NCBI GenBank assembly: GCA_039619475.1
Contig: CM077115.1
Location: forward strand, 497,881,352 to 497,945,351
Length of the DNA: 64,000 nt
From: Icerya purchasi
Taxonomy: Eukaryota > Arthropoda > Insecta > Hemiptera > Monophlebidae
Reading direction: 5' to 3'
Made by a program: the position numbers and the translations under genes. The notes under the pieces are model-generated. The model was not told where the DNA came from. It worked only from the letters and a program-made list of their open reading frames with translations, and did not search any database. Shown here piece by piece: positions 35,651 to 46,690 of the stretch. The number at the start of each line of letters is the position of its first letter. The first letter of the stretch is position 1.

Positions 35651-35696
35651 AGAAAAAATTAAGCGAATGAGCGTGATCATTCTTAGGACGCAGATG

Positions 35697-36185
35697 AAAA
35701 ATTTACTTTTTAGTATATTTAATTATTTTTAATGAATATAAAGACGAAAAAAAACAAACATTTAATCGATTTATTCGTAAATTATTTAATCGATTACCGA
35801 AATATTCCGATTTTCAATACGCGTTAGGGGAATAATTTTAAAAATTTACGCACACCGCGTAACAATAATAATAATGCCGATAGTATTCGTACAGCCCCGC
35901 CGTCGACGATCTGTAGAATATTTTTTCTTCTAACCGGTTTCGGGGGGCAACATGGAACCCCCTTGCCACGGCTGATGTGCTGTTCGAACTAGTTGAGAGA
36001 TGTAGCGGCCTAGGTGGTTGGAAGGTATAGCCAAGTAATCGCACAAAGGTGAACATGTTCAATTAATACCACCATCATCACTTGTTGTTGTTACGTCATA
36101 GGTCGCTTTCAAACAGCAACGTGCTCGTTACCTCCCCACCGCCTTGTCATCTGAGCCAGTAATCACACCTCCTCACTACTTACTC
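35697..36185 (-). repeat. Polinton right terminal inverted repeat
   Basis: It is the reverse-complement counterpart of 13,510-14,228 but shorter by about 230-250 bp, because the region between CTACAGA and CGACGG(C)GG of the left copy is missing. The outermost 40 bp on both sides are too diverged to place the exact end. The ORF at 35,838-36,062 is a by-product of the repeat. Confidence 0.85.
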
Positions 36186-36300
36186 GCCGATCGCATGCAG
36201 ATTATGTTTCTTATCTAATTTGATCAAAAAGTGTGGCCGTGAAAATGGTTTAATAATACAAAAAACTAAAAGGAACGATTATATTTTAACCTGGAAAGAA

Positions 36301-36954
36301 TTTTCTGTGGATTCCCAGCCATATGGGCATTAAAGGTAATGAGACGGCCGATTCCTAGGCTCGAGTTGCTGCTTCCTTTCGTTCCGTCTTTAAAAAGATT
36401 CCATCCTCTAACTTGAATTCCCTATGTACTAAATTTCATCTTAAACTTTGGTCAGATATTTACTCTTCCTCCTTCCATAACTATCAATCCGTTTATCTGT
36501 CTGTACAGCCTAGTCTTCCTTCTAACCCCTGGTTCTTTGAGTTTCCTTTACTTCCCCGTCCTGTTGTCATTTTTACGATTCGCTTGCGTGTTGGTCATTC
36601 TGCTCTTCCTTCCTCTCGTTTTCGCTTTTCCCTTGTTTTTTCTCCAGATTGTCCTCTTCACCCTAATGAGGCGGCGAATTGCGACGCCAATCATATCTTT
36701 TTTGAATGTCCATCTCTTTCTGTTGAACGCAGTATCCTATATTCTTGTTTGCTGAAACTCAAGCTCCCCGCTCCTTATTGTGCATCTTATATTCTGTCCT
36801 TCTCTTCACCATCCATTATCTCATCCGTTAGTTCTTTTCTATTGTCCATATCTGACTGAATCAAAATTTAACTGATGGCTCTTTTCTTTTTTGTTGTTTC
36901 TGGGTGTAGGTCCTTGGCTGACGTGCCCAAAGGGGGGATCTAAAAAAAAAAAAA
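36301..36954 (+). mobile_element. 5'-truncated LINE with 13-bp target duplication
   Basis: AACCTGGAAAGAA at 36,288-36,300 and 36,955-36,967 bounds a 654-bp insert that starts near the end of RNase H (GIKGNETADS near 36,325). It carries a 148-codon C-terminal domain ending in a Cys/His cluster (CPLHPNEAANCDANHIFFEC) and ends with TTTCTGGGTGTAGGTCCTTG, then GCCCAAAGGGGGG and poly(A). It is the same family as the copies at 15.4, 20.9, 22.6 and 39.7 kb. Confidence 0.92.
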
Positions 36955-36969
36955 AACCTGGAAAGAACA

Positions 36970-37746
36970 TCTGAAATCATAATAAAATACGTTAATTTAT
37001 ATTTTACACGATGCATAATATATGTACGTTTAATAATTAATGGATTTTATTAATATCCCAACAATTAGTACATTTAAATTACAAACGATGTAGTGCCATA
37101 ATAAATTATCACAGGGTTTTGGGAAACTGTAAATTCGCGCTAAAGAACTTTTTCTTAAACATATTAGTGCAGGCAGTTCTCACTGTGCAGATATTTGTGC
37201 CGCTTTACTTATCCTTATTGTTTAGTAATTCCGTGTGTTTATAGTATTACCGTTTAGTGATTCTGTGTGTTTGTAATTTTATTAAGATTTACTAGTACGG
37301 TTACACGAGTAAATATTATTTTTCTAATAATTTTCACAGATAGATCTGGCTACACAGGTTAGTAATTTTTTGCAAGTTAATTTTTTCTCGCCTATTATAT
37401 AAATAATATAAATTAATAATATTTAAAAATAAAATATGATACAGCTTCCTTTGTTGTTGGGCCAATATCATTTGTTATTCCCCCCTCCAAAAAAAAAAAA
37501 TACAAATTAATTTTTGTTTTAATTTGCCATGCGGAAGAAAACGATGAAAATTATAAGCTATCACTATCGAATTTGAATTTTTCAAGAATATGTAACTGAA
37601 ACATTAAGAATATTTCTGGAACTAGAAGAAAAATGTAAAATATATTTTGTCGATGAACGAAATTTAGTTTATCGATATGTATTTGTAAATAATCGTTTTC
37701 ACGATTTATTACAAAACAAGCTGAAAATAAAATTTATTTGTTATAC
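36970..37746. other. AT-rich SDR intron 2 end
   Basis: No repeat or gene was matched. The stretch leads to the donor of SDR exon 2 (37,746/37,747). The GTTTAGTGATTCTGTGTGTTTGT-like sequence occurs twice around 37,220-37,280 as a local duplication. Confidence 0.4.
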
Positions 37747-37950
37747 CGGCATTATTAACTAGTAAATGGATTTTCTCTTCGTGTTCTAAAATATCTTTAG
37801 CGCACTCCCTGACTGATTTAAATGAACTTAAATCCAGCGACTTGATTATTAATTCACCGGTATTTACGAGGCCTTCCGTATTTTGCTTTATTTCGGCTAA
37901 AGCTGTGTTTGCTTTTTCTACATCACGGCACGCCATGATCACGCGAGCTC
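37747..37950 (-). CDS. SDR (retinol dehydrogenase-like) gene, exon 2
   Basis: This 204-bp exon encodes ARVIMACRDVEKANTALAEI, LDLSSFKSVRECA and IHLLVNNAG, which are the beta-2/helix region, the conserved acidic/Ser stretch and the structural NNAG motif of classical SDRs. The acceptor is ATGAATAG/GAGCTCGC at 37,950 and the donor GCCG/GTATAA at 37,747. Both ends leave one base that fits the neighbouring exons (phase 1). Confidence 0.9.
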
Positions 37951-38265
37951 CTATTCATATAACAGAACAAATGTAGGTATCATGTTATTGCAAAGTCATC
38001 ACATTATGAATTATGCATTTACCGTATCACATAAAAATGTATGCACCCGAAAGTGAACTTCAAAGCAAATTTATGGTACTCTCGGGTTAAAAATTGTCTC
38101 AAAGTAATTTTTAAACTTGCAATTATTTGTAAATTCAATCTTTTACATCGAATAATTTTAATGAAATGTATACATAATAACTCCGGACATAGCCGGATAG
38201 GACAGAGTCCAAGGATTCTGAATCCCCTGAAGTAAAGGATTCATTTTTATTGTAGTAATACTCAT

Positions 38266-38281
38266 TTATTCATGCACATAT

Positions 38282-38325
<44 letters not shown>

Positions 38326-38690
38326 TAGTATATGGGAAACATTCGTGTGGCCGTAAATAGAAAGGTGAAGAGTGAATAAAGAATTTTTCAACATAACCAA
38401 GGAGTTGTTGAACTCCTCATTAACAGAAGAAAGATTATCAGAGGAACAGTTGACGAGGATATCATCAGTAAAGAATAAAGAACTAAAAAGAATGTAAAGA
38501 GTAGAGAGACTGTAGAAGCAAATGTTGAAAGGTAGGACTAAGGCACAATGCCTGCGGAAGACCTCAGAAAATTGATTTGGAAACAGCGAAGAAAGGGGTA
38601 GAAAGATGAATTGTTCTGTTCTGAAAAAAAATGATAATTGAGAGGAAATAAGCTCAAGAGGAATATTAATGGAAAGCATTTTATTCTATA
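38266..38690 (-). mobile_element. LINE RT fragment with AT microsatellite
   Basis: A 137-codon minus-strand ORF reads as a piece of the RNase H-bearing LINE RT (MLSINIPLELISSQLSFFF; SLFFTDDILVNCS with an intact F-DD box; SLFTLHLSI). It matches 16,720-17,050 and 57.7-58.1 kb in order. Its 3' side runs into a (TA)n tract at 38,289-38,323. Confidence 0.7.
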
Positions 38691-38705
38691 AAGAGAGTAG
38701 GTGGA

Positions 38706-39181
38706 CACAGGACCGTATCTAGATCAAAATTTTGGGAAGGGTTACGAAAATGTTTTTATAAATATATATATATATATATATACCTATATATATATTTTTT
38801 TTTTTCTTTTTTATAGTGCTATACTCAGCTTCTGAGCGTCGGCGACTACCTATTCGTACATCTCAGCTGTACAGATATAGGTAGTGTACTAGGCAATTAT
38901 TATATGCAACGCAGGTGTACACACGCAAGACTACATTCGGAACTGATTGGTAATCGTTTGATTTATCAATATACAAGTGCAGTCCCGTGTGGGTCTGCTA
39001 TGTACTGACCTAGCGCGCATATGATGTAGTTGTACGTGGTTCGTCATTGCCTTCCACGAGATTATTAGCGATTATTTATTTTATTTAATTCTTGTAATAA
39101 AGTTCTTCGTCGTTCGGGATCGAACCCGTAACCTCCATATCGGAAGTCAAGCGCTCTAGCAACTAGGCTATCGCGACGACT

Positions 39182-39232
<51 letters not shown>

Positions 39233-39541
39233 ATGTATGTGTATGTGTGTGTGCGCGCGTGCACGTGTATATTATCATGAAATATATTTATTTATAAATA
39301 GTACACAAAAGCCTTGTAATCAATTACTATATATGCAATATTTGAACGCTACAAAAAAAACAACAAATAAGAAATAGTCGTTTTCAAAGAATTCATAAAA
39401 ATTTTAGTTTTCTTTTCTTTTGTCAAAAATTGAAAAGAAATAAATTTATTCTGAATTTCGGTCCATTTAATTCAAGAAGTTATTATTTCGATACATTTCG
39501 GGGGGTTAAACCCTGAAAACCCCCCTCAGATACAGCCCTGG
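38706..39541. mobile_element. DNA-transposon-like repeat with G-rich termini, SINE nested
   Basis: The left end AGGACCGTATCTAGATC...TTGGGAAGGG and the right end (reverse complement CAGGGCTGTATCTGAGGGGGG) form imperfect inverted termini of the same style as R-A at 43,067 and 47,335. A tRNA-derived SINE and two (TA)n tracts fill the interior. No coding sequence is seen. Confidence 0.45.
38800..39180 (-). mobile_element. tRNA-derived SINE
   Basis: On the minus strand the head (39,180-39,109) has an A box TAGCCTAGTTGCTAGAGCG and a B box GGTTCGATCCC (plus-strand 39,116-39,127). A GGAAGGCAATGACGAACCAC-containing body and an A-rich 3' tail near 38,800 follow. The acceptor-like ends pair for only five of seven positions and the anticodon stem does not pair, so it is a retroposon rather than a functional tRNA gene. 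AT microsatellites flank it on both sides. Confidence 0.7.
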
Positions 39542-39735
39542 CTGGACATTATCAAACTTCCAAATTGAAGTACCTGAGATTAACAAAAGTATAGATTGAT
39601 TTTTTATCAAAACTAAAAGTTTGGGAAAAATGCAAAAAATTGCGAAACATAGAGCGTTTCTACACCAGGGGCGCGAGTTTTATTCGTTAATTATATTTTG
39701 GTGTGTTAGAAAATATCTCATTTACGAACATTCAG
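39240..39735. other. AT-rich stretch with GT microsatellite
   Basis: A (TA)n/(TG)n tract runs to about 39,265 and is followed by AT-rich sequence and the right terminus of the DNA element near 39,541. The rest is non-coding up to the LINE start. Confidence 0.35.
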
Positions 39736-39739
39736 TCAT

Positions 39740-40845
39740 TCAACTTTCTTTCAATTTTGCAGATCTCTCCAATCCTCCCAATGTATTCTACTTTCCATTT
39801 TCCTCCAAATCCCTTTCCTATCCAACAGTTATACAGGAATTCCATAGTTATATCGAATCCCGTTTTCCTTCCCATATGGCTATTTTTACGGATGGTTCGA
39901 AGGGGCCTAATGGAGTTGGAGCTTCTTTCATCATTCCGAGCATTAATTTCTCTGAATCTTTTCGTCTCCCTTCCTTTTGTACTATCTTTACGGCAGAGTT
40001 AATGGCCATTTTACGCCCCATAATCAATATTTCCTCACATCGTTCTTCTTCTAAATTTTTAATTATCTCCGACTCCATGTGTGCTCTTAAAGCTATTTCC
40101 TCTCATTCCCCCTCTCACTCCTCTGACATTTTCATCCTCCGTATTCGCTCCCTCATTCACACTCTCTTTTCACTTCACGCTATCCGCATTGAAATGCTCT
40201 GGGTCCCCAATCATATGGGGATAGAGGGTAACGAAATGGTAGATTCCTTGGCTCAGATTGCTGTATCCTCCCGCCTTTTTTTCTCTAAAATTCCCGTTTC
40301 TAATTTACTTCCATTGTGCAAAAAGTTTCATGTTAGATTGTGGTCAGATTTTTACGTTTCTTCCTTTTCTAATCATCCTTCCTTTTATTTTTCCATCCAA
40401 CCTAATCTTTCCACACGACCTTGGTTTTACGATTTTCCTTCGCTTCGCCGCTCCGTTATTGTCCCTATTATCCGTTTACGTCTGAATCATACTCTTCTTC
40501 CTTCCTCACGTTTTTGTTTTCATCTCACTCTTTCCCCTTATTGCCCTCTTCATCCTGACGACGAAGCCGTCTGTGATCCTGACCATATCCTCTTTGAATG
40601 TCCATCCCTCGTGAACGAACGCACTTCTTTGTATTCCAATCTGCTGTCACTCAAACTCCCTACTCCTTATTGTGCCTCGTATATCTTATCGTTTCCGTCG
40701 ATCTCAGTTGTTCCTATCCTCAGTTCCTTTATCTTATCAATAGCTGACCGAATCTATATTTAACTGATCCTTCTCCTTCGTTTCGTTTCTGGGCGAAGAT
40801 CCTTTGTTGACATGCCCAAAGGGGGGTTAAAAAAAAACAAAAAAA
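39740..40845 (+). mobile_element. 5'-truncated LINE with intact RNase H frame
   Basis: From about 39,740 the open frame (to 40,763) encodes an RNase H with all four expected acidic positions visible: IFTDGSKGPNG, FTAELMAI, ISDSMCAL and GNEMVDSL. A C-terminal domain ending in a Cys/His cluster (CPLHPDDEAVCDPDHILFEC) follows, then the family's 3' hairpin (CTGGGCGAAGATCC, GCCCAAAGGGGGG) and an A-rich tail. It is the best preserved RNase H of the family here. The first 40 codons of the ORF are flanking sequence read in frame. No duplication was found. Confidence 0.82.
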
Positions 40846-40849
40846 AAAC

Positions 40850-41285
40850 AACTAAGCAATAAGATGCCGTTTAAATATATCCCGCATTTGAAACTAAAAG
40901 AAAAAGTTAATGTTGAATAGAAAATAAATAATTAGACCAGTCTAAATTAAATGCCAGAAAGCAGAAATGAATTTAAAAAACAAACAAAACTTTAATATTA
41001 TATTTTATGTAATTTGTATTAAAAAAAATTGTAAAATTAGTCAGGTGTAATTAATATTGTGTTTATAAAAATTCTTGGGAAACCATCAATTTATGCAGAT
41101 CACATATTAACATGCGCATTCACTTTATTTCAAAATATATTTACTTTTGGACTTAAAATACGATCAAATTTTTAAACCCGTTAATTCGGATGGTCAATCT
41201 CATTTACTTTTGTTTATTTTAATTTATTTAAAATCCGTATAGCAGAAGTTCTTCATAGAAGTAACTTTCATAGATACAAAGGAAT
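40850..41285. other. AT-rich intron 1 stretch
   Basis: No gene or matched repeat is seen between two LINE fragments. Confidence 0.35.
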
Positions 41286-41682
41286 AATAGAAGGTAATGA
41301 AATGACAAATGCCTTGGCTCAAGCTGTTGCATCTTCACGTCTCTATTTTTCTTAAATTCTTGCCTCCAATCTGCTTTCCCTATGTAAAAATTTCAATTTT
41401 AGATACTTGTCAGACATCTATGATCCTTTCTTGTCCAACAATCTTTTTCCTCTCTACCTGTTCATCCAGCCGAGTTTTCGGGTTTTATGATTTCTCTTCA
41501 CTTCGTCGTACCGCTATCGTGTCCACTGTTCGTTTGCGCCGGTCATTCTGGCACTTGAGTCTTTTCTATCCTCTATATCTGATCGCATAAACATCTGATT
41601 CCATCTCTCATCTTTTCCCCTCTTCTTGGGCCTATGCTTTTTTTGACAAACCCAACAAAAAACTAAAAAAAAAAAAAAAAAC
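41286..41682 (+). mobile_element. LINE 3' fragment, old
   Basis: It starts near the RNase H end (EGNEMTNALAQAVASSR) and continues through a shortened C-terminal region. It ends with a degenerate form of the family 3' end (CTTGGGCCTATGC...GACAAACCCAACAAAA) plus poly(A). Internal deletions remove the Cys/His cluster. Confidence 0.7.
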
Positions 41683-41689
41683 TTATACA

Positions 41690-41940
41690 AGTGATTCTTC
41701 CGTGGTCGATTACCCCTGTTTGCAAAAAATTTCCTCTTAGATCGTTGTTTCACAACTAAAATTAGAAATGTAACATCCTTAGTTAGAAAACTGGAAAATG
41801 GAGCTCTGCAGGGATCGATGTTATGTCAAACTGTGTTTAATATTGCCATCAATGATGTCGTCAGTCCAGTAGCACCTCCAGTTAAAGTGACTGTCTTCAT
41901 TGACGACACTACAGTATTTCTACGCTATAATATAGTATGG
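41690..41940 (+). mobile_element. I-like LINE RT fragment
   Basis: The translation contains NGALQGSMLCQTVFNIAIND and VTVFIDDTTVF, the motif B and catalytic box (IDD) of an I-type RT. It is related to the LINE at 7.4-12.5 kb rather than to the poly(A) family. It is a short fragment between other LINE pieces. Confidence 0.6.
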
Positions 41941-42430
41941 CCTAAGAACGCAGATGAATGATAGAGACAACAACAGAATGAGAAGTAAAGGAAACAAAGA
42001 GATCCAAAGATTGGCAGGAAGACTAGGTTAAACAGACGGATTGAAAGAAAAATTGTTAGAAAAAGAGGAACCGTAAATATCTGATACCATAATCTAAGAT
42101 GAAAACTTTTATATAGCGGAAAGAGATTAGAGGATGGGATTTTTCTTAAGAAGAGGTGGAGAGAAGCAAAAACCGAGGGCGAAAGAATCCGTCACTTCAT
42201 TACCAAAAGTGGCCGAATAACTAGGAACTCGCAGCAAATCAATTTGAATGGAATGGAGGAAAAAAAGAGCGTGGATAAGTGATCGTACACGGAGAATAAT
42301 AAAATCACAGGAATGATCAGGAAGCGGAGAACAGGTGGTCTGAAAGGCGGACGTGGAATCTGATATGATTAAGAATCAACTTACGGCGAGTCGATCTGCG
42401 GCCAAACATTAATGCACATTTCTTGACAGG
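41941..42430 (-). mobile_element. LINE RNase H/C-terminal fragment, minus strand
   Basis: The sequence is similar to 22,980-23,290 (for example the GAAGACTAGGTTAAACAGACGGA region and AGAGATTAGAGGATGGGATTTTTCTTAAGAAGA), extended upstream into RNase H. It carries many substitutions and no clear ends. Confidence 0.6.
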
Positions 42431-42439
42431 AATGACAGC

Positions 42440-43066
42440 GAAGAGCAGTAATCAAGAAAATAAGGATATACGTGTAAGATCTTTAAACTATGCTCTAGTT
42501 TCGCTCCATTATATTCTCGGTCTTACTCCTGTCCAATGATTCGCTATTCGTCACATCCCTTCTTGATCTTCTCAAATCAATTATAATAAACTTGCTGGCC
42601 GCGCTCCTAGCTGAGATGCTGTACATAGCGCGGAGAAAAGAAAAAAAAATACGAAAAAACAATAATGTATTTCCTGACACGTTTTCTGGAATAATATACA
42701 AATGGCTGAAAGTTTACTTTTATTGCATACAGTGATGTTCTTATTATCAGGAAAGAAAAGCTTATTATGTTAGTAAAGGCATTTATTACAAATGCAAACA
42801 TTTATGAAATTATTTTTATTAAATAAATGCACTGGTGAACACCCGCAGCAAAAACCGTGCCCACGACCGAGGCGATGGTGGGAGAATTCCTATTAGAACT
42901 GAAATAATTATTATAAATATACAAAAATCTGAAAAAAAAACAAAAATTTAAAATAAATATTGATGATTTTTTTGGCTGTTCTTACATTTTAAAAAAAGAA
43001 AAAATATCGGAGCATATTTTTAGGTACTTCATTAATATTTTATGCAAAATTTTTTATTACTAGTAT
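42440..43066. other. AT-rich intron 1 stretch
   Basis: ORFs of 64-68 codons on the minus strand (42,495-42,801) have no motif. I see nothing else. Confidence 0.35.
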
Positions 43067-44429
43067 AACCAAGGGCGGATCCAAAGAGACATTTGGGGGA
43101 TCATATAATTACGTAATATTTTATACGGTAGGCAGCAGATTTGAGAAATGCCTTGTTTATAAAGAAAATCAAATAGCGGCCTCTTCAGAAATTTAAAAAT
43201 GTATTAAAAATACAAAATTATTACAATTTCATTTAAATTATATTTTATTATTAGATGAAAAACAAAACGAGAAATTACAAAATAATAACTAAAACAGTAA
43301 TTTAGAATTTGAATAGTAAGCAAGGTAGTATTTTTATTAGACTTTACTTCTTTTTTATGTTTGTTAGTAATTCGATCCGAATTCTTTGTTCGTCAGCAAG
43401 TACAAGCAAGTTCAGTCAAGCATGAGGCTTCATGCACTGAGGATTCCGCGTGTACATTAACGATGACTATAATTATTTAGTGTGTAAGAAAATTTGTTTG
43501 AATAAACTTCCATTTTTATTTTATTATTCTAATTTGATATCTTAATAAATTTCAGAGATCTTTTCTAATAATAATTTAAAATAGTAAAGCAAAATACTAA
43601 TTTGAATCGAAGGCTTATTCATTTAAAGTGCAATGTAATGGTTATGAAAAACAAGTATATATAAAATATTTAATTAAATCATTTTTTTATTTATTTATTT
43701 TTTTAAATTATTGGTTTAGATATAACAATACTAATATTAAGGTTTTATGATTTTTTAAAATGAATAATTTCATTATTCCCAACACATATCTTTTTTGAAT
43801 AGCCGATAGTTAAAGACACTTAATAAATATATAAAGGAAAACACGCAAAAAAGATTAATTAGAAACAATATAAATGCTACGTATCACTCTACTGCGGCTG
43901 CAAGAATGTTGGTATTCTCTGCTAGCAGGTTGGTATACGTTGGTGATTACGTCCTAGATTCTCAGTGAACAGGAGATGGAGACACGGTAATCGAAATTAT
44001 AGTTTACGAATTTTGTAAATATCACTAATCTGAAAACCGAATCTCGAGGCGATTTGGGTACTAGCACCTTGTTGGATCAAACTTCTTTCGGTTGCGAGAC
44101 GAACTGGTTATTTTACAAAAAAAAAGGTCGATATAGTTCCGCGATGTGACAATGACTAGTTATACTGAGATGATTTTTTAATGATTCGTTTTTTTCTTTC
44201 GACTCTCTCAATACATTAGACCATTATTAAACAATTTTTTTATTTATTTACCAGCTTAGTGCGTTAAGTTGTTTAACTAATCGAAATACTATTCGAATCT
44301 GTTTTTCATCAGGCAGACGTACTGCCTAAACAATGATGCGCTGAGTTCGTTCCTTCTATTACAGTTCATAACAACACTAAAATAAGCCGTAATGAAAATA
44401 ACCAAATCGAAACCTGCCATCCCGTTCTG

Positions 44430-44830
44430 TTTCTTAGCCCTCGTACTAACACTACCAAAGCAAATTACAACGATCCGAACCAAATTCTAAAAACCACTGC
44501 AGTCTCGTATTCCAATAAAGCAAAAAGAAACATAACACCGATTTACAACCCGCTTATTCCGCGCATTCAAGAAACACACTTAAAACAAAATCAACATTTA
44601 AAACTAAAAAAACTATAAAGTTCTCGAATCAAATTCGGTGCTTGCTGGTTGTGCTCATGGAGGAGTAATATTAGCCGTTCGTACGAATATTAACTTTCAA
44701 CAGATAATGTTACCATCCGATATCCAACCAGTAGCAGTCGAAATTCTTACGCCAGCTTCACCTTCAATCTGTACCATATATCTTCCCCCAAGTCAGCAAG
44801 TAAAACCAGAAGATATACAAAAATTGCCTA
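44430..44830 (+). pseudogene. Jockey-type endonuclease N-terminal remnant
   Basis: The translation shows IPRIQETHLKQNQHLKLK, then a one-base frame break and VLAGCAHGGVILAVRTNINF and PSICTIYLPPSQQVKPED, the ETH...GG-x-x-I-x-V...YxPP pattern of the LINE endonuclease. Sequence homologous to an upstream gag end precedes it without the usual endonuclease start, so an internal deletion removed it. The same remnant occurs at 52.35-52.58 kb (minus) and in part at 55.9 kb. Confidence 0.72.
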
Positions 44831-46690
44831 TAATTCGGAACCGTATTTCGAAACTTTTAAAGATGCCAAAAAGTTCAAACAGTCCCTCCCGTCTAGCGCC
44901 GCGAGTATTACAGCTAAAAACTTTGAACACGGTTAAACATATGCGCTCGGACGTATATTTCTCAAGTTTGGAACATCAAGGTTTGAAATTTTCGTTAAGG
45001 AAATAACTTATGGTTTCGTTCTCGACAAATAACGGTCTTTCCATCGATCGCGACCGGAAAAAAAATATTTTTGAAACTTTCGAGCTTTCAGCGCTTAAGG
45101 TTCCGAATTTTAAGATGGAAACCCAGATGTTCCAAAGTAAATAAACAGGGACGCACATTTGTTTAACCTTGTTCAAAATCTTGAACTACAATACATAAAT
45201 TACAAGCCGGGCTACACGTTATTTTTCACAGTTTTATGAACTTTTAGTAAATTTCAAACAGTTGCGTTAAGAAAATGAAATATGGATTCGTTCCCGAAAA
45301 ATAGCGCTCTTTCCAATAATGTTACAAATGAAAAAAAATTTTTTTTTACACAATTTCAAGCTTCCAGAACTCCAAGTCACTAATATTAAAGTTGGAAACT
45401 TAATTGTTCCATACCAGAGAAATATACATGGATGCCCATATTTTCTACTTTCCTCAAAATTTTTAGCTATAATACTGGTGTCACAAATCAGTTCTCGCGT
45501 TTTTTCGAACTTATCGAGTAATTTTTTAAGTCCCGCTAAGAAAATGAAATACGGTTTCGTTCCTGACGGATAGCAAACCTCACAACGGAATATAACAAGC
45601 CCGGGAAAAAAAAATATTTTCAAAATTTTGAACTTTTGGCGTCTCTAGAGTCTAATTTTAAAGCTGGAAATCCGGATGTTCCAAACTAGAGAAATATACG
45701 GTGATGCCCAAATTTTCTACTTTATTCCAAATTTATAGCTATAATACTCGCGTTGCACGTCATTTCTCGCGCTTTTATGAACTTTTTAGAAACTTTGAAA
45801 GTTTCGTTAAGAAAATTAAATACGGGTTCGTTTCCGAGAAATAGTGATATCTCTAATGACATATCACAAGCCGGGGAAAAAAAATATTTTTTTTCAAAAT
45901 TTCAAGCTTTCGGCGCCCAAAGGGTCTCATTTTAAAGGTGGAGAGCCGGATGTTTCAAACCAGAGAAATATGCGTGGAGTCACATATTTTTCACCCTGTT
46001 CCAAATTTATAACTATAATACTCGCGCCGCAAAGAGGGAGCTACAAGATTGGGGCGGCGCTTTTTATTAACTTTTCGGAAACTTTGAAAGTTTCGTTAAG
46101 AAGATTAAATACCGGTTCGTTTCCGACAAATAGCGATCTCTCTAATGACATACCACAAGCCCGGGAAAAAAAATATTTTTTTTCAAAATTTCGAGCTTTC
46201 GGCGCCCCGAGGGTCTCATATTAAAGGTGGAGAGCCGGATGTTCCAAACTAAAGAAATATACGTAGAAGCGCATGTTTTTAACAGTGTTTAAAATTTTTA
46301 GCTATAATACTTGAGGCGCTGGGAGCACATGCTTTTGTGCTTTTTTGAACTTTTCGGCAACTTTAAAAGTTTTGTTATGGAAATGAAATATGTTTTCGTT
46401 CCCGACAAATAACGATCATTCCAACGATATATCACATGCCCGGGGGAAAAATTACCTTTTTCCAAAATTTCGAGCTTTCGGCGCTTCGAGGGTGCAGTTT
46501 TAAAGTTGGAAATCCGAATGTTCCGGACTACCGAAATATACGGTTGTGCGCGTATTTTTAACCGCGTTCAAAATTTTTAGATGTAACACTCGCGACGCTA
46601 TGGGGAAACACGTAATTTTTTGCGCTTTTTTGAACTTCTCGGCAATTTTACATAACTTTTGTACCGTAACTTTTTGATTTCATGAAAAGA
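44830..46690 (-). repeat. ~280-bp satellite-like tandem array A
   Basis: The recurrent block (G/C)TTCAAAATTTTTAGCTATAA begins at about 45,173, 45,460, 45,724, 46,000, 46,287 and 46,570, a spacing of 264-287 bp. The first partial unit (44,905-44,980) has the opposite orientation, with an inversion junction at about 44,980. Monomers differ by roughly 15-25% by eye, so the array is not freshly homogenised. Confidence 0.85.

Larger units (their letters stand above)
13510..36185 (+). mobile_element. Polinton/Maverick (adintovirus-like) element with nested insertions
   Basis: Long terminal inverted repeats (about 13,510-14,228 and 35,697-36,185) enclose a set of genes diagnostic of Polintons: polymerase B remnants, integrase, FtsK/HerA packaging ATPase, adenain-like protease, double-jelly-roll major capsid protein and a PLA2 capsid-associated protein. 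The backbone is about 12-13 kb. The rest is nested: LINEs at 15.4-18.8, 20.9-22.4, 22.5-24.7 and 22.6-23.3 kb, a DNA transposon at 24.9-25.8 kb and an RTE-like LINE at 26.0-27.2 kb. Most of the polymerase N-terminal part is missing. I could not find the expected 6-bp target duplication. All core genes carry frameshifts or stops, so the copy is an inactive fossil. Confidence 0.9.

Noticed and set aside
13490..36200. A 6-bp Polinton target-site duplication
   Set aside because: The outer 40 bp of both arms are too diverged to fix the ends, and no matching hexamer could be identified with confidence.
39109..39180. Functional minus-strand tRNA gene
   Set aside because: Acceptor and anticodon stems do not pair fully and a SINE body with A-rich tail follows. 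It is a tRNA-derived retroposon head.
44289..44483. A conserved small protein (MVRIVVICFGS...) present also at 52,656 and 55,990
   Set aside because: It is the antisense reading of the Jockey-type coding remnant shared by three repeat copies. Conservation follows from repeat copying.
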